The notes below the pieces were generated by a model. That model worked only from the letters and a program-made list of their open reading frames with translations, was not told the DNA's origin and ran no database searches. From a virus: DNA of 24,671 bases. Shown one piece after another: positions 1 to 7,567 of the stretch. Both the position numbers and the translations under genes were made by a program. Every line of letters begins with the position of its first letter. Positions within the stretch are counted from its first letter, which is position 1. The stretch spans positions 1 through 24,671 of the IMG/VR virus record IMGVR_UViG_3300035633_000976; one strand, 5' to 3'.

Positions 1-165
1 ATTGACAAACTTGATAAACGAGTTGAGAAAGTTGAGGGTATCAACTATGAATTATTGGAGCAACAACTCAATGATATCAAGGCTGCTAATGAGAAAATCA
101 TGGATAAAATAGAAAAGACTGATGAAAGGATGGACGACATTTATAAGATTCTTATTGATAAGTAG
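1..165 (+). CDS. Coiled-coil protein, C-terminal fragment (5' end outside window)
   Basis: An open frame enters from the left edge and ends at TAG 163-165, giving 54 residues with no start in view. The sequence is highly charged and alternates hydrophobic heptad positions with Lys/Glu (for example DKLDKRVEKVEGINYELLEQ), which is typical of a long parallel coiled coil. It has no recognisable catalytic motif. It overlaps the start of the next gene by 44 nt in another frame. That is a long overlap, so the downstream start may really lie nearer this stop. The function cannot be named from this fragment. A structural or tail-associated coiled coil is plausible given the neighbours. Confidence 0.7.
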   Translation: MDKLDKRVEKVEGINYELLEQQLNDIKAANEKIMDKIEKTDERMDDIYKILIDK

Positions 166-814
166 TATAGTAACCCTCTGCTGCTTATATGTGCTTATGC
201 CGACATGGAGTAAGCAAGCTAAAATCAATGAACTCGATGATAAAGTGGAGCAAGCAGAAGTACCACTAACAAAAAAGGACTCCCTAATCCAATTAGCTGA
301 AAAATTAGATATTGAAATAGAGGATGATAGCGATGTTTCAATTCATGAAATCCTCGATCTAATTATAGAGGAAAAAGAAAGTATACTTGTTCGCCTAAAT
401 GAACTAGACGCTAGTGCCGATGACACTGAAAAACTAGCTTACGAATATAAAAAAAAAAGAGACGAACAAATCAGGTTAAAACTACTAGAAAGGCTCAAAT
501 TAATTTCTGATGAGCTTGAATTAATCAAAATTGAAAGTAAATACGTAAGGGCTGACAGCCTTTCAAGACCAGAGCAAATAATCCCTGAATCAACAGAAAC
601 TATTGAAGGATTGAAGAGGGGTAAATATGTTGCAAGGTTAGATTCGACTACTGTGGTATCGTTCCTAGTTCCAAAGGATGGTGCTGATCCCGTATTTGGT
701 GAACCAAGGTTAGATTCAACAACAATAATTAATTCTAGAGGTAAACTACATCCTAGACTAAAAAAAGAATTGGATGTGATTAAAAAAAGGCTTGAACAAG
801 AAAAGAACCAATGA
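122..814 (+). CDS. Membrane-anchored coiled-coil protein, unknown function
   Basis: The 230-residue product has one hydrophobic segment at about residues 6-26 (FIRFLLISSIVTLCCLYVLM), preceded by a Lys and an Arg. This looks like an N-terminal signal anchor leaving the rest outside the inner membrane. Residues 30-145 are strongly charged and heptad-like, so probably a coiled coil. Near the C-terminus the short motif RLDSTT(V/I) occurs twice, at about residues 172 and 199, separated by a Pro/Gly-rich piece. The start at ATG 122 overlaps the upstream gene by 44 nt; a TTG at 155 is an alternative but would cut into the membrane segment. The gene ends in an ATGA overlap with the secreted protein that follows, suggesting translational coupling. 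Anchor plus coiled coil followed by a secreted partner is reminiscent of a spanin pair, but no family is recognised and this is only a possibility. Confidence 0.7.
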   Translation: MKGWTTFIRFLLISSIVTLCCLYVLMPTWSKQAKINELDDKVEQAEVPLTKKDSLIQLAEKLDIEIEDDSDVSIHEILDLIIEEKESILVRLNELDASADDTEKLAYEYKKKRDEQIRLKLLERLKLISDELELIKIESKYVRADSLSRPEQIIPESTETIEGLKRGKYVARLDSTTVVSFLVPKDGADPVFGEPRLDSTTIINSRGKLHPRLKKELDVIKKRLEQEKNQ

Positions 815-1926
815 AAAAATTATTTTCCATACTTACGTTAATCTTCACATTAGTAGCATCGGGGCAACTACAACAAGAAGAAGAAAAAAGAGCATATCTA
901 TCACCTGACGGTGACCTTTACTGGAATAAGTCGCTTCCAGTTTATATTGAATTAAACATCAGTTATGGCTCTGATAGTACCATACCACTAAAAAAACCCT
1001 TTTATCTTGATACTGAAGGGGATAACTATTTAAGAACCAAATGGGAGTACGATTCAACAGGGAACTATACAACTCCAAAACGTGAACAAATATGGAAAAT
1101 CATCGCTGATAGCAAACCACCAAAAACATCAGTAGAATTTATATCAAGTGAATCATATGATTTCAAAGGCCAAACTTATTATTCAGATGATTTAAAGGTT
1201 AGATTGACGGCAAAAGATAGACTTTCTGGTGTTCAGAAAATATACTATTCAATCAATGGAAGTGATTTTATGGTTTACGATAGTTTGGTTTCATTTGAAC
1301 CTAAACTAGACATTGATTTTAAGTTTTATTCAGTGGATAATGTTGGTAATGTTGAGAAGGTATCAGACTTAGAGTATGAATACGATAACAATAAAGTCAG
1401 TTTTTCAATAGACAACACACCACCCACCAGTCAGTTAACAACAACGGATTCTGTTTTCTCACCAAGAGATAAAATTGGGATTATCAGTGAAGATGATCAT
1501 GTAGGTGTGAGTGATATTTTTTTTAAAATAGATTCAAATCATTTTGTAAAGTACACAACACCCATTATCTTAGATAGTATAAAGCAAGGACATCACAAAA
1601 TAACTTATCTATCACAAGATTGGCTGGGCAATAGAGAAGAGGAAAAAACGTTTGACTTTTTTCTAGATGCAACACCACCAGAGGTTAGGGTAGATGAGGA
1701 AATGCTTGAAGATGGTTTGACTCACTTAAGGAAAATTTCTATCTTCGTTCATGATAATTATTGCGGTGTTCGTGGTATTTTTGTAAAATTGGCTGATAGT
1801 GAAGAGTTTAAGGAGTATAGAAAACCATTTTTTATTGATGTTTCTCATTCAGAAATAATGGTTAAAGTTGTTGATAACGTGGGAAACGAAGCTATCCGCA
1901 TAATTACATATGCGATAGATGAATGA
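811..1926 (+). CDS. Secreted Ig-like / OmpL47-type repeat protein
   Basis: The 371-residue product starts with a signal peptide (MKKLFSILTLIFTLVASGQ; positive n-region, hydrophobic core, plausible signal peptidase I site). There is no lipobox cysteine. The mature part has three similar units. Each opens with a D-x-x-P-P motif (about residues 106, 203, 288) and ends with a DxxGN motif (SVDNVGN, SQDWLGN, VVDNVGN at about 172, 268, 353). This D-x-T-P-P ... D-x-x-G-N layout is typical of the Ig-like OmpL47-type repeats of Bacteroidetes and spirochaete surface proteins. The product should be exported to the periplasm or outer surface. It shares an ATGA junction with the membrane-anchored coiled-coil gene upstream and overlaps the next gene by 8 nt, so it belongs to that transcription unit. 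Its role in the phage is unknown; altering the host surface or helping lysis are possibilities. Confidence 0.8.
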   Translation: MKKLFSILTLIFTLVASGQLQQEEEKRAYLSPDGDLYWNKSLPVYIELNISYGSDSTIPLKKPFYLDTEGDNYLRTKWEYDSTGNYTTPKREQIWKIIADSKPPKTSVEFISSESYDFKGQTYYSDDLKVRLTAKDRLSGVQKIYYSINGSDFMVYDSLVSFEPKLDIDFKFYSVDNVGNVEKVSDLEYEYDNNKVSFSIDNTPPTSQLTTTDSVFSPRDKIGIISEDDHVGVSDIFFKIDSNHFVKYTTPIILDSIKQGHHKITYLSQDWLGNREEEKTFDFFLDATPPEVRVDEEMLEDGLTHLRKISIFVHDNYCGVRGIFVKLADSEEFKEYRKPFFIDVSHSEIMVKVVDNVGNEAIRIITYAIDE

Positions 1927-2554
1927 TAAGAGGTATAATGACTATGTAAAAGGAAAACGTATAGAAAACGTTTGCCTTAGTTTGTTAGAAAGTAGGGGCT
2001 TTAAATGCAGAATGTCAACAAGAACTCAAGATAGATTAGAAGGGTGGGACATTCTTGTTGAGTCGGCACCGCTCGACTTACCTCTGATTATAAAGGATTT
2101 GGTTGGGCAATATATCGATGTAAAGGGTATAAAATCCGAAGACAATAAATACAATTGGATTGAGCTTGTTGCATACACAAGCACCAATCAGAAACTAGGG
2201 TGGTTGTTTAGAGGAAAGTCTAATATAATTGCTTTTCAGGGGGTAAAAGGTTTTTTATTTGTTGAGAAGAGACGAATAATTGATTTTGTATTTAAAAGAA
2301 TGCCTGAATTAAAGAATATGTATTTAACCTCAAAAACGGATAATACATCTGTTGAGGGGTTTGAATTTGATTTTTTGAGAAAAATAAATGAAAACTGGGA
2401 TAATTTTAATATTATTACTGACATAAGAGAGAAGGACAACGCAATATATGAAGACCTTTACTCAAGACCGCAGTATGATCACGACCCTGATCTTCTCTTT
2501 AAAATAAAGACGACAGATTTGCTAGAAATGAATGGTGTAATAATTAAATGGTAG
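1919..2554 (+). CDS. Putative PD-(D/E)XK-fold nuclease
   Basis: The 211-residue product carries the spaced residues of a restriction-endonuclease-like fold. Glu16 lies in the first helix, followed by a strand with GWDILVE (Asp44), then QYIDVKG (Asp67-Val-Lys69), matching the D...(D/E)xK signature. A following aromatic-rich strand, WIEL, and the segment GWLFRGKSNIIAF resemble what I have seen in phage and archaeal resolvase/VRR-like proteins. The C-terminal half (from about 125) is not recognised. The start overlaps the secreted-protein gene by 8 nt, and the HAD gene begins 1 nt after its stop. Nuclease assignment rests on motif reading only; a structure prediction would decide it. If active, it could act on host DNA or phage DNA ends. 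Confidence 0.5.
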   Translation: MNDKRYNDYVKGKRIENVCLSLLESRGFKCRMSTRTQDRLEGWDILVESAPLDLPLIIKDLVGQYIDVKGIKSEDNKYNWIELVAYTSTNQKLGWLFRGKSNIIAFQGVKGFLFVEKRRIIDFVFKRMPELKNMYLTSKTDNTSVEGFEFDFLRKINENWDNFNIITDIREKDNAIYEDLYSRPQYDHDPDLLFKIKTTDLLEMNGVIIKW

Positions 2555-2555
2555 G

Positions 2556-3116
2556 ATGATAACAAGACTGGCTATATATGATTTTGATGGAACGTTAATG
2601 GATACACCACATCCAGATCAAGCAGCTATTTGGGAGGAAAGAACTGGCAACAAAATCACCAATAAAGATTGGTGGGGTTCACCAGAGAGTCTTGATCTAG
2701 ATGTATTTAATATCCAACCGTTTGGAAATGTATTAAGAAGCTTTTATAATGACATGGCCAGAAGTGATACCTATACCGTCATTATAGGTGCAAGAGTCGA
2801 AGAACTAAGACCTGAAATTACTAAGATTTGTGATTTTCATGCGATAAAGCCACATGAAATTTTATTAAAAACCAATCATAGAACAGGTAAGGATGAAAGA
2901 ACTAGAAACCTGATTGATCGATTAGTTTTTGATATTGAGGAGGTTGTTATTTATGAAGATAGGGAGAAAGAATTTAAAGCATATAGCAATTTCAAACAAA
3001 ACAATCCTGATTTAAGAGTTACTATCTACAAAGCTGATCAAGGGAATTTATCGTTATTGGAGTCATTTAATTCAATCGTTTCAGTTATTCAGGAAGAGAT
3101 TGATAGAATTAAGTAG
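2556..3116 (+). CDS. HAD-superfamily phosphatase-like protein (Swiss-Army-Knife RNA repair type)
   Basis: The 186-residue product opens with HAD motif I, YDFDGTL (Asp9 nucleophile, Asp11 general acid). It has a late acidic motif IV, YEDREKEF (Glu134-Asp135). The early segment with TP, W and SPESL after motif I resembles the HAD domain of the Swiss Army Knife RNA-repair family (PF10307), which I recall as common in phage annotations. The usual Thr/Ser of motif II is not obvious: the strand reads TVIIGAR where many relatives have a hydrophobic stretch ending TGR, so activity is uncertain. The likely chemistry is removal of a phosphate from a nucleic-acid end or nucleotide. The gene lies between a putative nuclease and an ArdC-like gene, fitting a nucleic-acid role. 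Its stop codon directly abuts a TATTTATA element. Confidence 0.7.
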   Translation: MITRLAIYDFDGTLMDTPHPDQAAIWEERTGNKITNKDWWGSPESLDLDVFNIQPFGNVLRSFYNDMARSDTYTVIIGARVEELRPEITKICDFHAIKPHEILLKTNHRTGKDERTRNLIDRLVFDIEEVVIYEDREKEFKAYSNFKQNNPDLRVTIYKADQGNLSLLESFNSIVSVIQEEIDRIK

Positions 3117-3124
3117 TATTTATA
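3116..3124 (+). promoter_or_regulatory. Candidate late promoter element GTATTTATA
   Basis: This copy of the GTATTTATA element begins on the last base of the HAD gene's stop codon and ends 5 nt before ATG 3130. The spacing is shorter than for the strongest copies (13-15 nt). It would give a nearly leaderless transcript, or act on a site further downstream. Confidence 0.35.
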
Positions 3125-3129
3125 AAAAA

Positions 3130-3285
3130 ATGAAAAAAGCGAAAAAAATATCAGCGATGGATGTGGCCGATGCTATCGGCATGAAAGAAGAGTATTTGAA
3201 TGCCGTTGGGGATCAGTTAATCAAAGAGGTCAAATCTGTCGAAAATAATCTTAGCGATGATTTGACACATAATGAACAATCTTGA
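3130..3285 (+). CDS. Small protein (51 aa) with DVA-x-A-x-G motif
   Basis: I chose ATG 3130 rather than the in-frame TTG at 3100. The TTG lies inside the HAD gene and upstream of a GTATTTATA element, while the ATG follows the element directly. The product is a short Lys-rich peptide with one helical motif, DVADAIGMKEEY (about residues 11-22). A closely similar motif, DVARALGVTQDY, occurs at the C-terminus of the ArdC-like protein encoded next door. This suggests a shared small docking or DNA-binding module. The gene overlaps the ArdC-like gene by 14 nt, so translation is probably coupled. No enzymatic function can be proposed. An anti-restriction accessory or packaging tag is a guess. Confidence 0.6.
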   Translation: MKKAKKISAMDVADAIGMKEEYLNAVGDQLIKEVKSVENNLSDDLTHNEQS

Positions 3286-4789
3286 GGAAGCTTTTCAGGT
3301 AAAAGGCGGTGAAATGGGCGGTAAAAAAATCGCCTATGTTGATTCAGATTCTGGTGATACCTTTAAATTCAAAGACATTTTTAAAAAACACGGGGCCAGA
3401 TGGAATAATAAATTTAAAGTTTGGTTTTGGTTTTTAGGTGATACCGAAGATAAGTGGAGGAACACCTATGACCGTATGATAAAACCTGCTCTAGAAGCAG
3501 CGCATCAAGCAGAGGGTGCTTCTGAAGAATCAAGTAAGGAAGCAATCATTGCAGGTATTGATCAAATTATTGGTAGTATCGACAAAGCACCAACTTCTCA
3601 AGAGGCTGAAGCTGGAATGAGTGGTGAACAAAAAAACGAACTAAAGGGTCGTTTAGATAAATTTAAGCAGGTACTTGTGAACATTGATAGTGATGAGGAG
3701 TTCAAATCTACAATGAGAACCATCATTGCAATGAAAAATGCGAGAGGACATCAATACTCTCTTTATAACACTCTGTTGATCTATCTACAGAATCCAAAAG
3801 CTACTAGAGTCGCATCTAAATATCGTTGGCAGAAAAATTTTAATCGTACCGTAAATAAAGACGCAAAGCCAATTTTTGTTTACTCTCCAGCAAAAAGTGC
3901 AATGGGTAAATACAGTAAACAAGAAAAAGATTCAATAACGAAAAAATTTTTAAGTGCAACGGGAAAAAAATCAGTGGGTGAACTTTCTGCTGGTGAAAAA
4001 GATAGACTTGATGTTACACTCAGAGGAAAATTTTATGGTGGTGCGTTTGATTTTACACCAGCCTTCGATGTGAGCGACACGACCCCAATAGAAGGTATGC
4101 CTGATCCAGTTGGCGATGCACAAGCAGCACAAAAAGATGTAAAATGGTTTGAGGAAAACGTTCTTTCTGACGAAGTAAAACCCGTATACAATGCCCTTAT
4201 GGAATTTGCTAAATCAAAAGGCATTTCTGTTAATCTTGTAGATGATTTAGGTGGTGCTAGAGGCGTAAGTAAATCTGGTAGTATTGACCTGTTGAGAAGC
4301 GAAGGTAATGATGTGGGTATTACTAAAACACTAGCCCATGAGATTACACATGAACTACTTCATCAGAAATATTTAAAAGGGAAAGATGATGATACTAAGA
4401 AATTTTTTATCGGCACTGAGCAAGGTCGTGACGCAGTGGAGCAGCAAGCGGAATTAACCGCATGGATGGTGATGGGTTCTTACGGATTTGATCTACAAAC
4501 AACATCACTAAATTATGTTGCTCTATGGGGTGGTGATAAAGATAAGATGGTTAAAGTTTTCGATCAGGTGGTTAGTGTTGCCAATTATCTTATTGATGAA
4601 ATTAACAAAAGACTACCAGCTAATGAATCAATAAATGAAGATGCACCAATAAGAAAAGCATCTCACATTGATCCTTATGATGTCGCTAGAGCTTTAGGAG
4701 TGACTCAGGACTATAGAGATCAACTTAAAATTGATTCTCAGAAGAACGAGATGGTTGAAAACTTTTTTAGAGTAGTAAATCTTAGATAG
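3272..4789 (+). CDS. ArdC-like antirestriction protein: ssDNA-binding domain plus zinc metallopeptidase
   Basis: The 505-residue product is multidomain. Residues 15-75 contain FKDIFKKHGARWNNKFKVWF, resembling the small domain (DUF5710-like, GARW...K.W) often attached to plasmid and phage polyvalent proteins. Residues 120-215 match an ArdC N-terminal ssDNA-binding domain (YSLYNTLLIYLQNP, then ATRVASKYRWQKNF, then a turn before IFVYSP). The C-terminal part is an IrrE/M78-type metallopeptidase: HEITH at 356-360 gives the HExxH zinc site, and AELTAW with Glu394 is the likely third ligand. ArdC proteins protect incoming DNA from host restriction, so this is a probable counter-defence gene. The last ~40 residues hold a DVARALG motif shared with the preceding 51-aa gene. 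It lies 7 nt upstream of the ParB/Srx-like gene. Confidence 0.82.
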   Translation: MNNLEEAFQVKGGEMGGKKIAYVDSDSGDTFKFKDIFKKHGARWNNKFKVWFWFLGDTEDKWRNTYDRMIKPALEAAHQAEGASEESSKEAIIAGIDQIIGSIDKAPTSQEAEAGMSGEQKNELKGRLDKFKQVLVNIDSDEEFKSTMRTIIAMKNARGHQYSLYNTLLIYLQNPKATRVASKYRWQKNFNRTVNKDAKPIFVYSPAKSAMGKYSKQEKDSITKKFLSATGKKSVGELSAGEKDRLDVTLRGKFYGGAFDFTPAFDVSDTTPIEGMPDPVGDAQAAQKDVKWFEENVLSDEVKPVYNALMEFAKSKGISVNLVDDLGGARGVSKSGSIDLLRSEGNDVGITKTLAHEITHELLHQKYLKGKDDDTKKFFIGTEQGRDAVEQQAELTAWMVMGSYGFDLQTTSLNYVALWGGDKDKMVKVFDQVVSVANYLIDEINKRLPANESINEDAPIRKASHIDPYDVARALGVTQDYRDQLKIDSQKNEMVENFFRVVNLR

Positions 4790-4790
4790 A

Positions 4791-4799
4791 GTATTTATG
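4791..4799 (+). promoter_or_regulatory. Degenerate TATTTATG element at a start codon
   Basis: GTATTTATG lies just after the ArdC-like stop codon and overlaps the first candidate ATG (4797) of the next gene. If it is a working promoter element, the real start is more likely ATG 4803, 4806 or 4812. It may be a decayed copy. Confidence 0.25.
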
Positions 4800-5639
4800 G
4801 GTATGATGGACATGAGATTTAAACCAAGTTGGCTACCACAAGTTTCGGCCCCATATACTTATGTGGTTGATAAAATGCAATCACAGGATATACCTTGTAA
4901 ATTAATCAAGGTTGATCCTAAAAAGCTGAAACCTTCTCAAGGTCTTGTATTATCAGATAAAATTTCTTCTATAAATCCCGATGATATCAAACCCATCTTC
5001 ATCTCAAAGGATGACTTTGTTATAGATGGACACCATAGGTATGGAAGTGCCTTGTCATTTAATGAACCACATATTAAGGCTGTTAGGATTATGCTTCCTC
5101 AAAGGGATGCTGCACGAATGCTTAATAAGATTAGTGATATTTTTGAATATGAACAACAACAGTCAATTGAAGAGGTTGTTGCACAAGACGCTATCAATTT
5201 AAGAAATGATCCAGATACCGATCCAGCAAATTTTCTTGAAATGCTTGAAGCTGATCTTGAAGATGGAAAAGAAATGCTTCTAGACACCAAGAAAAACAAG
5301 AAAAAAATAAAAGGATACAGAACCGAGCCATTAAAAGAAAATTCTAGAGTTGGTAATTTTTTCATCCTTAAACCTTTACCTGTTGATGGGTACAAAGAGT
5401 ACGAGATGGAGTTCGATAATCTACTGGACACCGATGATCTTAATATGATATATCGTACTGACCAAACACCAGTAGGTGGACTTGCCAAAACTTGGTTTCC
5501 AAATATCGATTTTTCTCAATTAGCAGGTAAGTATAAAGTGAAGCCTGAGTCATTGATAAATCGAGCAATATGTGACAAAGCGAAAAGAATGGGGTATGAT
5601 GGCATAAAGTATGGCGACATCATGATTCAAGGTTTTTAA
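4797..5639 (+). CDS. ParB/sulfiredoxin-fold protein with unassigned C-terminal domain
   Basis: The product is up to 280 residues. Residues 36-100 carry DDFVIDGHHRYGSAL, with Ile-Asp-Gly-His-His-Arg at 76-81. This is the hallmark of the ParB N-terminal/sulfiredoxin fold, used by partition proteins (CTPase), DNA nucleases and some kinases. A middle acidic region (about 115-180) is probably linker. The C-terminal 100 residues end in AKRMGYDGIKYGD, a pattern I have seen near the ends of phage ADP-ribosyltransferase-like and polyvalent-protein domains; this is a weak resemblance. Five start codons are possible (4797, 4803, 4806 and 4812 in the first 16 nt); the ATG at 4812 (MRFKPSW) would be free of the TATTTATG element. 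It follows the ArdC-like gene by 7 nt and probably shares its role in handling incoming or replicating DNA. Confidence 0.6.
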   Translation: MGMMDMRFKPSWLPQVSAPYTYVVDKMQSQDIPCKLIKVDPKKLKPSQGLVLSDKISSINPDDIKPIFISKDDFVIDGHHRYGSALSFNEPHIKAVRIMLPQRDAARMLNKISDIFEYEQQQSIEEVVAQDAINLRNDPDTDPANFLEMLEADLEDGKEMLLDTKKNKKKIKGYRTEPLKENSRVGNFFILKPLPVDGYKEYEMEFDNLLDTDDLNMIYRTDQTPVGGLAKTWFPNIDFSQLAGKYKVKPESLINRAICDKAKRMGYDGIKYGDIMIQGF

Positions 5640-5650
5640 ATAAAAAAAAT

Positions 5651-6064
5651 ATGGCATACTATAAGATAAAAAATATCACATCTACACTACCTAAAAGACA
5701 TCATGATAAAGATCGACCAGTTAAGGTTGAGTATTTGGACGGTCTTATCACCAAGAATTACATGCTAAAAGCTGGTGAAGAGATTTACATTATCTGTGAT
5801 AACCTACCAATCAATCTCAGAAAGATGAGAATCGATAAATTGGTTAGTATTCAACAAATTTCTGAAAATGTATATTACAAACTAAAAAGGGGGAATGTGG
5901 ATATCGCTAAAACTGTTTCGGCACCCTCACCTGAAAAAAAGAAAGTTGTGGATACTAAGACTAAGAATCAAACCACCACAGCAAAAAAGACCACCACTTC
6001 TAAAAAGAAGACTAATAGCTCTAGCACTAAGAAGGTAGAAGGTGAGTATGATGGAATTTCTTAA
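5651..6064 (+). CDS. Small protein with basic Lys/Thr/Ser-rich tail, unknown function
   Basis: The 137-residue product has a compact N-terminal part (about 1-90) with alternating hydrophobic residues, likely beta-rich. A low-complexity tail (about 95-130) follows, dominated by Lys, Thr and Ser (for example TTTAKKTTTSKKKTNSSST). Such tails are usually disordered and can bind nucleic acid or act as linkers. No family is recognised. The start ATG 5651 follows an A-rich leader with no Shine-Dalgarno sequence. A candidate terminator lies just downstream, and the next gene encodes a glycosyltransferase. The Thr/Ser-rich tail beside a glycosyltransferase parallels the poly-Thr proteins later in the window. 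Confidence 0.65.
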   Translation: MAYYKIKNITSTLPKRHHDKDRPVKVEYLDGLITKNYMLKAGEEIYIICDNLPINLRKMRIDKLVSIQQISENVYYKLKRGNVDIAKTVSAPSPEKKKVVDTKTKNQTTTAKKTTTSKKKTNSSSTKKVEGEYDGIS

Positions 6065-6066
6065 AT

Positions 6067-6107
6067 AAGTTTTTTTTATAATTTTTTATAAAAAAACTGA
6101 CTTTTTT
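6067..6107 (+). terminator. Weak A/T hairpin, possible terminator
   Basis: After the stop of the Lys/Thr-tail gene, AGTTTTTTTTATA pairs with TATAAAAAAACT (one unpaired T), followed by a run of six T. The stem is almost entirely A-T, so it would be weak. The position before a new promoter element and a new transcription unit supports it modestly. Confidence 0.35.
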
Positions 6108-6150
6108 GGATTCGCTCTGTATTTATAGAAAACTATAATTTTTTATAAAA
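6077..6150 (+). repeat. Two exact 17-bp direct repeats, TATAATTTTTTATAAAA
   Basis: The 17-mer occurs at 6077-6093 and again at 6134-6150, 57 bp apart, either side of a GTATTTATA element and just upstream of the glycosyltransferase start. Each copy is rich in TATAAAA and near-palindromic (TATAA...TTATA). It may be a regulator site or promoter part, but could also be chance similarity in a very A/T-rich spacer. Confidence 0.45.
6119..6127 (+). promoter_or_regulatory. Candidate late promoter element GTATTTATA
   Basis: The full 9-mer sits in the 94-nt gap before the GT-B glycosyltransferase, 31 nt from its ATG. It is intergenic and follows a possible terminator, which is the context expected for a promoter. 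The TATAAAATT extension seen in the best copies is missing here. Confidence 0.45.
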
Positions 6151-6158
6151 CTAAACAC

Positions 6159-7565
6159 ATGAGCGATCAGATTAAAATTCTATTCCACAACCGTGATGCT
6201 GCGGGTGTAAACTATTTCAGAACTCAAACACCTGCTCAACAATTAGAAAGAGACCATTCAGATAAATTCAGAGTTGAAATTAATCCTGACTTGGATTTGA
6301 CTAAACCTGAGACAATTGAATATCTTAAATCATTTCACGTAATACATTATCACAGACAACTCGCTGGCTCAATACCAGATGCTATGAAACTAGGAAATGC
6401 TTTGAGAGAAGCAGGAGTGACTCTTATAGCTGACATTGATGATTATTGGTATCTAGATAAATCACACCCGTACTATCAACTTGCAAAACAAAGAAATCTA
6501 GCACAAGATGTCATGGATAACATTAAAATTGCTGATTATGTTACCACAACTACTGACATTTTTGCAGATGAAATTAGAGCATTACGCTCAAATTCAACGG
6601 TAGAGCTTTCGGAAGATCAAATTCGAAATGTGGGTGTTTTTCCTAATGCTGTTGATCCAGAATGGATGCGTCAGTTTGCTGATAACCGCAAACCCGACCC
6701 TAATGGTAGAGTTAGAATTACCTATATGGCTGGGTCTTCTCACATGAAAGATGTACAGCAATTAAGAGGTGTAATTAATAGGCTAAACACCGACCCAGCA
6801 ACTAAAGACAAATTTAAAATAATGGTAGCTGGATGGGATACGGCAGGAACCACCACAGATACCCAATTCAATAAAAAATTTGGACAAGAAATTCAAAAGC
6901 GTGGTCTTTGGAATTCAAAGATGGTTAAGGCAATTAATCGCTCTGGTGGTGATATTGATTTAATTCCTGATATCCCATCTGATCTTCGTGAAAAATATAG
7001 AGGACAAGTCTTCTTCACTAACCAAAGACCGATCAACTCAGAAGAGTCAGTATATCTTGAATATGAGAAAATTCTTACTGATGACTATAGATTAATTAAT
7101 GATCCTGAATACATCAAATGGCTTAGTAAGTATGAGCGTGATAATTATTCTAACGAAACCGTCTACGGCAGAAGATGGACACAGAAAGCCAATATTTATG
7201 CTAAGGTTTTAGATGAAACCGATATATCGATAGCACCACTTGCCGACCATAAATTCAATAGAATGAAGTCGAATCTAAAGCAAGTTGAATGTTGGTCTCG
7301 TAAAATACCGATTGTTTGTTCAGACATACCACCATATAATGTTGATGGCATACATGAGAGAAATTCCATGTTGGTACCAACTAAGAAAAACTCTGAAAAG
7401 TATTGGTTCAAATATCTGAAAAGAATGATTGTTGATGAGGAGTTTAGAAATGAACTGGGTCAAAATCTATATGATGATTTTTCTGAAAAGTATCATCTTA
7501 GAAATGTAACAAATAAAAGAGCGGAGTTCTATGAATCTCTAGTTCTTCAAGCGTATCAGGTTTAA
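6159..7565 (+). CDS. GT-B fold glycosyltransferase (GT4-like)
   Basis: The 468-residue product has the size and layout of a two-domain GT-B glycosyltransferase. The N-terminal part opens with strand IKILFHNRDAAGVNYFR, followed by VIHYHRQ and ADIDDYWYL (about 91-99), a pattern seen in phage GT4-like enzymes. The C-terminal Rossmann half contains VRITYMAGSSHMKDVQQL (about 190) and IVCSDIPPYNVDGIHERNSMLV (about 388-410), where the glycosyl-donor diphosphate normally binds. The enzyme should move a sugar from a nucleotide-sugar to an unknown acceptor in the cytoplasm. It lies 94 nt downstream of a gene for a Thr/Ser/Lys-tailed protein and 2 nt upstream of an uncharacterised gene. Acceptors could be virion proteins, host cell-surface glycans or modified DNA; the sequence does not decide. 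Confidence 0.8.
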   Translation: MSDQIKILFHNRDAAGVNYFRTQTPAQQLERDHSDKFRVEINPDLDLTKPETIEYLKSFHVIHYHRQLAGSIPDAMKLGNALREAGVTLIADIDDYWYLDKSHPYYQLAKQRNLAQDVMDNIKIADYVTTTTDIFADEIRALRSNSTVELSEDQIRNVGVFPNAVDPEWMRQFADNRKPDPNGRVRITYMAGSSHMKDVQQLRGVINRLNTDPATKDKFKIMVAGWDTAGTTTDTQFNKKFGQEIQKRGLWNSKMVKAINRSGGDIDLIPDIPSDLREKYRGQVFFTNQRPINSEESVYLEYEKILTDDYRLINDPEYIKWLSKYERDNYSNETVYGRRWTQKANIYAKVLDETDISIAPLADHKFNRMKSNLKQVECWSRKIPIVCSDIPPYNVDGIHERNSMLVPTKKNSEKYWFKYLKRMIVDEEFRNELGQNLYDDFSEKYHLRNVTNKRAEFYESLVLQAYQV

Positions 7566-7567
7566 TT

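Noticed and set aside
3100-3129. TTG start 30 nt upstream for the 51-aa gene
   Set aside because: It lies inside the HAD gene and upstream of the GTATTTATA element; ATG 3130 fits better.
5099-5488. 129-aa antisense frame
   Set aside because: It is opposite the ParB/Srx-like gene and Ser/Phe/Leu-rich, the usual composition of a shadow in A/T-rich DNA.
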